Assembly (NCBI GenBank): GCA_937899055.1
Contig: CALBPX010000086.1
Location: forward strand, 1-12,764
Source: an uncultured Bacteroidales bacterium
GTDB lineage: Bacteria > Bacteroidota > Bacteroidia > Bacteroidales > UBA932
Reading direction: 5' to 3'
DNA length: 12,764 bases
How positions within the stretch are numbered: the stretch's first letter is position 1; each line of letters begins with the position of its first letter. Shown here in pieces: positions 6,798 through 12,764 of the stretch. The notes beneath the pieces are model-generated. The model had not been told where the DNA came from. It ran no database searches and worked only from the letters and a program-made list of their open reading frames with translations. The position numbers were made by a program, and so were the translations under genes.

Positions 6798-8935
6798 AAG
6801 GCACTCCGGGTAGAATAAAACTCGCCGGACTGATTCTGGCTGCGGTCCTTGTCATGTATTTTGGCACAGGTGCCAAAGGACAGGCCCCGTCCGGAATATA
6901 CCGTATCACCGTCAGAACCGGAAACCTGCCTGCAAACGGAGGGGCGGAGGACGGCAGCATGCTCTACCTGTGCAGGTCAGTTTCTCAGGACGGAGAAACC
7001 ATCATACTGGATTCCGCAAAAGTCAGCCGGAAAAAAGCCGTCTTTGCCGGATCCTCGTTTGCCATAGACGGCAAAACGGATCAGAGCAACGTCTTTACCG
7101 CCGGGCAGTATGACATAAAGGACAGAAGCGGAGTACTGTTCAGCTTCTTTTACTCTTCCATGGAAGGAAAGGATTTTGTTCAGAAATTCAGCTGCAAGCA
7201 GAGCAGTACCAAGTCATACTCATACTGGAGTTCATCCGGCTCCGGCAAAAAAACTTTCGGAAAAGAGAACGAGGTTTACCTGCGTTTTCAGACGGCACAG
7301 CTCAATCCCGAAGATTCTCAGCAGAATGTAAGACAGTTGCTGTTTGAGGTGTCAAAGGTGGCTCCAAATTCCTTGACTCATCTGTACCTCAGCCTTTTGG
7401 CAAACGGGTTCCGGACCGATGACGAAAACCTGCTGCCGATGATTGCAGACGAAAGACTTGTTTACACTTCATTCTGGAAGGAAAATCTGGATATCTTTCT
7501 GGACAAGTTAAAGCTTGCAAAGGAAAACGTGAGGAACTATGCCATAGACTTTCTGATGCAGAACAAGTATCTGACATCACCGAGGATGAGAGCTGCCACC
7601 GCCCTGGAGTGCTTCAGGCGTTATTCTTCTTCTGTTGTAATGGGGTGCGAGGGAAGCGCAGTCCATGCTGCCGAAAAATACATTCTGGGCAACCCCGACA
7701 TTCCGGAAAACGACAGGGCCGAAGCGGCATATTATGTTACGGTCAACAAAAACACCCTCCTTGGCGCCAAGGCTCCTAAGCTGAGCCTGAAAGACACTTC
7801 CGCTGTGTATAGAAGCATTGCAGAGACCACCGGAAGTTACACTGTAATTTACTTTTACTCAGACGATTGCGACTATTGCAAGAAAGAAACTCCCAAACTT
7901 ATGGAGTTTTTGGACACCTGCGGCAGCAACCACTATTATCTGCCTCTGAATGTCTATACGGTATATACCGGAACAGACTCCGCCGCCTGGAAAAACTATG
8001 TCCGGGAGAATTTTTCGTGCTCCAATGCTTCTGTAAACTGGATACATACGGCCGACATTGAGCGCTCCAGCCGTTTTCCTGTAGATTATGGAGTGGTGAG
8101 CACCCCAAAGATGTTCCTCCTGAACCAAGGGCAGAGGATAATAGGAAGAGGTATTCTGACCTCCACCCTGTCCAGAATCCTGGAAGACGAAGACCTGAGT
8201 ACCCAGAAGTCTTACGACTATCTTGAACAGATATTTCCGGTTCCGTTCTACTCTGAAAACGAGGAACTGCCGGATGATGAGGCAGAGACGGCCAGCCGCA
8301 TAGCTCTGGTTGAACAGATCTGCCAGGGAGCGGCAACTTCCAGGGAAAACTTCAACCGGCTGCTGAGGCATACCTTCACCTACCTTTATTTCAACGACTA
8401 CAGCCCTAACAACCAGGCCGCCATTCATCTTGCAAAAAAATATATCCTCACCGTTCCCCAGATGTGGGACGACACATCCTTTGTAGAAGCAGCAAGGAGT
8501 TTTGTCAGGGGGCACGATATGAACAGACCAGGAAGCAGGGCGGAGAACCTCAGGCTCTACACCCCTGGCGGAGACCCTGCAGACCTTCTGCTTAAAGACG
8601 GCAGGTACCAGATTCTGTTCTTTTACAGAACCAATTGCGGAATATGCAGGGAGGCAATGCAGGAAGTAAGGCAGGCATGGGAAAAATACCGCTGCAAGGT
8701 AGGCTTTACCGGCATTCTGGCAAGCGGAAACACCGGCCAATGGATTAAATACATATCGGATAACAACCTGCAGTTCAGGCAGCTCTGCGATAAAGACGGA
8801 ACGGCCGGCCTTGGCAGTTATTACTATATTGACTCCGTACCCCAGATTATTATAGTTGACCCTGAGGGCAATGTGGTAAAGAAGGGGCTGGAAGCAGACA
8901 TGCTGACGGAGGAGATATCTCACCTGCTGGATTAA
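6794..8935 (+). CDS. Secreted protein with two thioredoxin-like domains
   Basis: A 713-residue exported protein, probably a periplasmic or envelope thiol-disulfide protein of the TlpA-like group common in Bacteroidetes. A signal peptide is visible (MKGTPGRIK, then a hydrophobic stretch about 10-23, then GTGAKGQA); there is no lipobox cysteine. Residues ~35-320 resemble the N-terminal regions that precede thioredoxin folds in this phylum but I cannot assign a domain firmly. The first thioredoxin-like domain (~325-460) has CDYC (359-362) and a cis-proline site STPKMFLL (Pro438). The second (~585-713) has CGIC (615-618) and SVPQIIIVD (Pro683). Both active sites are intact, so both could be redox active. 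It overlaps coaD by 4 bases and precedes the oxidoreductase by 22. Substrate and partner are unknown. Confidence 0.85.
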   Translation: MKGTPGRIKLAGLILAAVLVMYFGTGAKGQAPSGIYRITVRTGNLPANGGAEDGSMLYLCRSVSQDGETIILDSAKVSRKKAVFAGSSFAIDGKTDQSNVFTAGQYDIKDRSGVLFSFFYSSMEGKDFVQKFSCKQSSTKSYSYWSSSGSGKKTFGKENEVYLRFQTAQLNPEDSQQNVRQLLFEVSKVAPNSLTHLYLSLLANGFRTDDENLLPMIADERLVYTSFWKENLDIFLDKLKLAKENVRNYAIDFLMQNKYLTSPRMRAATALECFRRYSSSVVMGCEGSAVHAAEKYILGNPDIPENDRAEAAYYVTVNKNTLLGAKAPKLSLKDTSAVYRSIAETTGSYTVIYFYSDDCDYCKKETPKLMEFLDTCGSNHYYLPLNVYTVYTGTDSAAWKNYVRENFSCSNASVNWIHTADIERSSRFPVDYGVVSTPKMFLLNQGQRIIGRGILTSTLSRILEDEDLSTQKSYDYLEQIFPVPFYSENEELPDDEAETASRIALVEQICQGAATSRENFNRLLRHTFTYLYFNDYSPNNQAAIHLAKKYILTVPQMWDDTSFVEAARSFVRGHDMNRPGSRAENLRLYTPGGDPADLLLKDGRYQILFFYRTNCGICREAMQEVRQAWEKYRCKVGFTGILASGNTGQWIKYISDNNLQFRQLCDKDGTAGLGSYYYIDSVPQIIIVDPEGNVVKKGLEADMLTEEISHLLD

Positions 8936-8957
8936 ACAACTACTAAATACTTAAGAT

Positions 8958-11819
8958 ATGCTTACGGGAAAGTATCAGGAATTCTACAAGAAAATGCTGG
9001 AATTCATACCAAAAGAGAGGATGTTTCACGATCCGCTGACAACGCTGGCCTTTGGAACGGATGCATCGTTCTACCGCCTTGTGCCAAAACTTGTGATAAG
9101 AGCCGGCTCTTCTCCTGAAGTCAGGCAGATCCTGATGGCGGCCTATGATATGGATATTCCTGTAACTTTCAGGGCAGGAGGCACTTCGCTCAGCGGCCAG
9201 TCTATTTCAGACTCCGTACTGGTAGTATGCACCCACGGCTTCAGACACTATAACATATCTGTCAGAGGCGAGCTCATAAGTCTGGAACCCGGCATAAGGG
9301 GAGCAATGGCCAACCGCCTGCTTACCCGATACGGCAAGAAGATAGGCCCTGACCCTGCTTCCATAGACTCGGCCATGATTGGCGGAATAGCTGCCAACAA
9401 TGCCAGCGGAATGTGCTGCGGAACCAGCCAGAACTCCTATAAGACTGTAGCCGACATCCATATCATAATGCCTGACGGTACAGACCTGGACACGGCCGAC
9501 AGATTTTCTGTAAAGCGTTTCAGAGAATCGCACAAGGAACTTGTGGAGGGCCTGGAAGAAATGTCCAGAAAAATCAACGCCGACCCTGTACTCAAAGAAA
9601 GAATAGAGAGGAAATACAAGATCAAGAACACCACCGGATACAGTCTGAACGCATTTGTTGACTACTCCAACGGAATAGACATACTCAAGCACCTGATTAT
9701 AGGGTCCGAGGGTACGCTCGCCTTCATATCGGGCATTACATACCATACGGTTGACAATCTGAAATTCAAGGCTTTGGCCCTTGTAATCTTTCCTACAATA
9801 GCCGAGGCTTGCAGTGCCGTTCAAATCCTCAAGCAGCTTCCGGTTTCGGCAGTGGAACTCATAGACAGGGCCTCCATAAGAAGCGTAGAAAACGCAGACG
9901 GCGTTCCCCAGTTCCTCAAAACCCTTCCGGACGGAGCCTGCGGCCTGCTGGTAGAAATCGCTGAGGAAGACAAGCCAGGTCTGCTTGGCAAGGTCAAGAG
10001 AATTACAGATGCCCTTGAGCCCTTCAAGACGGTGGTTCCTTACGAATTCACGCTGGATGAAAAGCAGCAGGCCACGCTGTGGAAGGTCAGGAAGGAATGT
10101 CTGCCTACGGTGGCCGGTATGAGGAAGGCCGGAACTACGGCAATCATAGAAGATATCTGTTTTCCGGTTCCGAGGCTCGCCGAAGCAGTTACGGACCTCA
10201 GAAACCTCTTTGACAAAGACGGTTACAGCGATGCCGTGCTTTTCGGACACGCCCTTGCAGGAAACCTTCACTTTATGTTCAACCAAGACTTCGGCAACGA
10301 GGAAGAACTGAAAAAATATGCCAAATTGATGGACGATGTATCCGACCTTGTGGTCAATAAATACGACGGTTCCCTCAAAGCCGAACACGGTACCGGAAGG
10401 AACATGGCTCCGTTTGTTGAAAAGGAATGGGGAGAGCAGGCTTATGCTATGATGAAGGAAATCAAACGGCTGTTCGACCCCAAGGGCATACTGAACCCGG
10501 GAGTGATAATCAATCCAGACCCGGCCGCCCATATCAAGAACCTCAAGCCCTGCCCTCAGACAAGCCCCGAGATAGACAGGTGTATGGAGTGCGGTTTCTG
10601 CGAAAAGAACTGTGTTTCAGAGGGTTTGACATTTTCTCCGAGGCAGAGGGTGGTAGCTTACCGCGAAATGGCCCGTCTGGAAAAGACCGGAACCAACCAG
10701 GCGGACCTTGCCCAGATGAAAAAGACTTTCAAGTACATAGGAGAACAGACCTGCGCCACCGACAGCCTGTGCGCCGTAGCCTGCCCCGTTAAGGTGGACA
10801 ACGGCAAAATGACAAAAGAGCTAAGGCATCAGAACCATACGCCCGCTCAGGAAAACCGGGCCGCAACTCTTGCCGGCAACTGGAACAGGGCCGTATGGTG
10901 GATGAGGGCTGCATGGACCGTAACATATTTCATGAGGCTGGCCTTTGGCAAGAAAGTCATGGGAGCCCTGGCCTCTGCCGCAAGGTGGATTACCTGTGGG
11001 CTCATACCCAAGTGGACACCGAGTTTCCCTGACGGAAACCGTAGCATGAGAAAGGCCAGGAGCACCCAGACCGAGGGCTCAAAGGGCCGGGTTGTGTATT
11101 TCCCGAGCTGCCTTACCCGCTCCATGGGCAACGGCCGGGAATATCACGATTCTCTTGTTCTTACCCAGCTGATGGACAAACTTATACGCAAGGCCGGATA
11201 CGATATCGTATATCCCGGCAACATGAAGAAGCTCTGCTGCGGAATGGCCTTCTCCAGCAAAGGTTATGTCAAAGCCGGCAAGTTACTCAGCGATGCCCTT
11301 CTGGAAGAACTCCTCAAGGCCTCCGAAGGCGGCAAGCTGCCCGTAGTCTGCGATATGACGCCCTGCCTCTACACTATGAAGTCCAACTTTGGAGATGCCC
11401 TTACGCTATATGAACCTGCTGAGTTTGCAAAGCGGTTCCTCTTGCCTAACCTCAACATAAGGAAACTGGACAGATGTGTTGCCGTGTTTGCAGTGTGCAC
11501 ATCCAAGAAGCTTGGGGTTGATTCCACCATAGTTGAAATAGCAAAGCAATGCGCACGGAGAGTGAAGGTCATGGACACCAACTGCTGCGGCTTTGCCGGG
11601 GACAAGGGCTTCTTTACTCCGGAACTCAACGATTGGGGGCTCAGAGACCTCCGCAATCAGGTGGAAGGATGCTCGGAAGGCTATGCAACAAGCCGCACCT
11701 GCGAAATAGGACTGAGTTCACACAGCGGAATTACATTCAAGAACCTGCTCTACCTTGTAGATGAAGCCTCATCCGAGCCACAGACTGCGGAAACCGAGAA
11801 AAAGCAGGCTGCGGTTTGA
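8958..11819 (+). CDS. Fused FAD-linked oxidase / iron-sulfur oxidoreductase (GlcD-GlcF or YdiJ type)
   Basis: A 953-residue flavin and iron-sulfur oxidoreductase that joins in one chain what D-lactate or glycolate dehydrogenases split into GlcD- and GlcF-like subunits, like E. coli YdiJ. The FAD-binding PCMH domain covers ~40-265, with FRAGGTSLSGQS (71-82) and PDPASIDSAMIGGIAANNAS (131-150); the FAD-oxidase C-terminal domain ~270-520 contains GHALAGNLHFMFN and KAEHGTGRN. Two ferredoxin-like motifs follow: C542-x2-C545-x2-C548-x3-C552 and C599-x5-C605-x3-C609. Two CCG domains end the protein (FPSC at 715-718 with C760-C761; C876-C877). It likely oxidises a 2-hydroxy acid such as D-lactate or 2-hydroxyglutarate and passes electrons to the quinone pool, but the substrate cannot be read from sequence. 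It follows the thioredoxin-like gene by 22 bases. Confidence 0.9.
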   Translation: MLTGKYQEFYKKMLEFIPKERMFHDPLTTLAFGTDASFYRLVPKLVIRAGSSPEVRQILMAAYDMDIPVTFRAGGTSLSGQSISDSVLVVCTHGFRHYNISVRGELISLEPGIRGAMANRLLTRYGKKIGPDPASIDSAMIGGIAANNASGMCCGTSQNSYKTVADIHIIMPDGTDLDTADRFSVKRFRESHKELVEGLEEMSRKINADPVLKERIERKYKIKNTTGYSLNAFVDYSNGIDILKHLIIGSEGTLAFISGITYHTVDNLKFKALALVIFPTIAEACSAVQILKQLPVSAVELIDRASIRSVENADGVPQFLKTLPDGACGLLVEIAEEDKPGLLGKVKRITDALEPFKTVVPYEFTLDEKQQATLWKVRKECLPTVAGMRKAGTTAIIEDICFPVPRLAEAVTDLRNLFDKDGYSDAVLFGHALAGNLHFMFNQDFGNEEELKKYAKLMDDVSDLVVNKYDGSLKAEHGTGRNMAPFVEKEWGEQAYAMMKEIKRLFDPKGILNPGVIINPDPAAHIKNLKPCPQTSPEIDRCMECGFCEKNCVSEGLTFSPRQRVVAYREMARLEKTGTNQADLAQMKKTFKYIGEQTCATDSLCAVACPVKVDNGKMTKELRHQNHTPAQENRAATLAGNWNRAVWWMRAAWTVTYFMRLAFGKKVMGALASAARWITCGLIPKWTPSFPDGNRSMRKARSTQTEGSKGRVVYFPSCLTRSMGNGREYHDSLVLTQLMDKLIRKAGYDIVYPGNMKKLCCGMAFSSKGYVKAGKLLSDALLEELLKASEGGKLPVVCDMTPCLYTMKSNFGDALTLYEPAEFAKRFLLPNLNIRKLDRCVAVFAVCTSKKLGVDSTIVEIAKQCARRVKVMDTNCCGFAGDKGFFTPELNDWGLRDLRNQVEGCSEGYATSRTCEIGLSSHSGITFKNLLYLVDEASSEPQTAETEKKQAAV

Positions 11820-11837
11820 GAAACTTTTATAAATTTG
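11809..11837 (+). promoter_or_regulatory. Candidate ssrA promoter
   Basis: TAAATTTG (11830-11837) matches the Bacteroidetes -7 box TAnnTTTG exactly. At the -33 position there is only CTG (11809-11811) with an 18-base spacer instead of TTG-N19. Transcription would start near 11844, giving a precursor about 20 nt longer than mature tmRNA, which RNase P would trim. The box overlaps the end of the upstream oxidoreductase gene. Confidence 0.45.
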
Positions 11838-11864
11838 CTGCCCGCACTGAAGGATGCGGATGCC

Positions 11865-12261
11865 GGGGGTGTTCTGGTTTTGACACTTGATTAATTGATC
11901 GGCAAGCGTGCCGAGCTCTGGAAGCCAGCTCGTAAATCTCAGACTTTCAGCCATTAATTGGCAACACTAATGTCAGACTCGCTGCGTAATCTGCCAAGCA
12001 GACACGCTTAATCCTTGAGGCACAAGGTGCCTCGGACGAGTATCCCGCCGGAATTTCTGTCTTCTTGGCTCCGGCATATGGGGTATCATCTAAAGAAGAA
12101 TGCGGAGGCAGACTCCTTTAACGCCTTCTAAGATTTAAAGGATAAGCTGTGGCCATGCCTGCTTTGGGGCGGGGTTTCAGACGAAAATCAAACCAAGGAT
12201 AAGCACGTAGAAAACCGGTTGGTGGTCTTGTTGGACAGCGGTTCGACTCCGCTCACCTCCA
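11865..12261 (+). ncRNA. ssrA: Transfer-messenger RNA (tmRNA)
   Basis: tmRNA rescues ribosomes stalled on broken mRNAs and tags the unfinished protein for proteolysis. The tRNA-like ends are clear: GGGGGTG (11865-11871) pairs with CACCTCC (12254-12260), with A12261 as the discriminator; next comes CTA, so CCA is not encoded. The 5' end continues GTTCTGGTTTTGACA, close to the conserved TTCTGGTTTCGACA, and the T arm AGCGG-TTCGACT-CCGCT is intact. Between them lie a helical region at 11900-11934 (CGGCA/TGCCG), the tag frame at 11960-11989, a short hairpin just past its stop (TCTGC/GCAGA) and GAGGCAC/GTGCCTC at 12017-12033, as expected for the pseudoknot chain. At 397 nt it is one-piece tmRNA of ordinary size. 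Confidence 0.97.
11960..11989 (+). other. tmRNA tag reading frame
   Basis: Codons GGC AAC ACT AAT GTC AGA then CTC GCT GCG TAA encode GNTNVRLAA and a stop; the full appended tag would be A-GNTNVRLAA, the first Ala coming from the charged tmRNA. It aligns without gaps to GETNYALAA, the Bacteroides-type tag, with E to N, Y to V and A to R changes. The C-terminal LAA that ClpXP recognises is kept. The resume codon is inferred from this alignment and from its position between the first and second pseudoknot regions. Confidence 0.85.
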
Positions 12262-12764
12262 CTACATTATGTACTGCTTGAATATCAGGAACAAACCTTC
12301 GCCAAACGATATGACTCCCAGAACGGCGATGACTATTCCTGATATTTTGTTTATGACAATCAGCTGATGCAGGCGGAACCTTTTCCTGAAGATATTTATT
12401 ATTGTACTGAGGAAGTACCACCAGAGGGCTGAACCTAAAAAAATTGCCGCCAGAACAATGAAGACGGCCCTTGTAGATTCCTCTTCCGAAAATATGGACA
12501 TATCCAGCCTCACCAGAGTGAACATAGCCAAAATCAGGAATATGGAGCCCGGGTTGGTAATGGTCATAGCCAGAGATTCCAACATGTCAGTAAGCCCTCC
12601 TGAGGACTTTTTCTTCTGCTTAATCTGCCTTACCGGATTGCTCATATAGACCCTGATGCCAATAAGAGTAATCACGATGCCTCCTATAAGCAGTACCAAG
12701 GCCTTGTTCTCATTGACAAAACTGTCCACAAGGAAAAGACGCAGCATGGATATCGCTGAGTAAA
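12262..12764 (-). CDS. LysE-family transporter (partial, N-terminus outside window)
   Basis: Inner-membrane protein of the LysE/RhtB exporter family, whose members export amino acids or related metabolites. The frame is open to the window edge; upstream of the first in-window ATG (12747) it reads YSAIS, so the true start and about 50 residues of a usual ~210-residue protein lie to the right. Visible hydrophobic segments are ALVLLIGGIVITLIGI, MTITNPGSIFLILAMF, a long one from STRAVFIVLAAIF to FLSTIINIF, and ISGIVIAVLGVISF near the end. The NP pair in TITNPGS is the family landmark. A basic loop (RQIKQKKKS) separates the first two segments. The stop codon (12262-12264) is directly adjacent to the convergent tmRNA 3' end. 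Substrate is not deducible. Confidence 0.85.
   Translation of the reverse strand, partial: YSAISMLRLFLVDSFVNENKALVLLIGGIVITLIGIRVYMSNPVRQIKQKKKSSGGLTDMLESLAMTITNPGSIFLILAMFTLVRLDMSIFSEEESTRAVFIVLAAIFLGSALWWYFLSTIINIFRKRFRLHQLIVINKISGIVIAVLGVISFGEGLFLIFKQYIM
12281..12346. repeat. 11-bp inverted repeat downstream of tmRNA
   Basis: AATATCAGGAA (12281-12291) and its exact complement TTCCTGATATT (12336-12346) are separated by 44 bases. Both arms lie inside the C-terminal codons of the LysE-family gene. On the plus strand the right arm leads into TTGTTTATG, so it could slow or end transcription coming out of ssrA, but the loop is too long for a classic intrinsic terminator. Confidence 0.5.

Noticed and set aside
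7859..8923. 354-codon open frame antisense to the thioredoxin-like gene
   Set aside because: The opposite strand encodes two clear thioredoxin active sites here. The antisense product has no recognisable motif and no promoter or start context.
9207..10532. 441-codon open frame antisense to the FAD/Fe-S oxidoreductase
   Set aside because: The sense gene has complete family motifs through the whole region. The antisense translation shows no recognisable domain, and long antisense frames arise where the sense gene rarely uses TTA, CTA and TCA codons.
11821..11864. Intrinsic terminator of the oxidoreductase gene before ssrA
   Set aside because: The 45-base gap holds the candidate ssrA promoter and a CCGCA...TGCGG pairing (about 11842-11860) without a following T-run, so a terminator is not supported.

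Overview
The window looks like chromosomal sequence from a Bacteroidota bacterium, most likely of the order Bacteroidales. Four things point there. The 5' part of the 16S rRNA has Bacteroidetes-type wording, including AGGAATATTGG. Two minus-strand promoters match the Bacteroidetes sigma-70 form TTG-N19-TAnnTTTG exactly. The HU-type protein has the RNISKNT arm common in this phylum. The tmRNA tag aligns codon for codon with the GETNYALAA type of Bacteroides. I cannot place it to family. Apart from the unresolved substrate of one oxidase and one redox protein, the genes are housekeeping, and no phage, transposon, CRISPR or defence system is visible.

Left part (1-2873, all minus strand): a transcription unit starts at a strong promoter (2844-2873) and encodes an HU/IHF-family protein, then after 7 bases a 30-residue very basic AURKAIP1/bS22-like small protein. 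A strong intrinsic-terminator-like hairpin follows, and the RNase G gene (rng) begins only 12 bases beyond the hairpin. About 80 bases downstream of rng is a perfect rRNA promoter, then a ~130-nt leader, then the first ~542 nt of 16S rRNA, which runs off the left edge. An rRNA-processing nuclease, a probable ribosome-associated peptide and an rRNA operon are therefore adjacent and co-oriented.

Middle (2874-8935, plus strand): a roughly 300-bp divergent intergenic region carries a palindrome overlapping a candidate lon promoter, and a sigma-54-like element. After it come lon (ATP-dependent protease), ung (uracil-DNA glycosylase, 13 bp after lon), coaD (phosphopantetheine adenylyltransferase, the penultimate CoA step) and a secreted protein with two thioredoxin domains, whose start codon overlaps the coaD stop as ATGA.

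Right part (8958-12764): a 953-residue fused flavin/iron-sulfur oxidoreductase of the GlcD-GlcF/YdiJ type is followed 45 bases later by ssrA (tmRNA). A LysE-family membrane exporter on the minus strand ends at the very next base after the tmRNA 3' end and runs off the right edge. Lon and tmRNA both serve protein quality control, but they are separated by four genes and I do not claim a joint operon.

The most interesting observations are the terminator-like hairpin as the only leader immediately before rng, the RNase G gene sitting directly upstream of a 16S gene, the unusual tmRNA tag (GNTNVRLAA), the lon control region, and the tmRNA abutting a convergent gene. I did not find a clearly novel multi-gene system.
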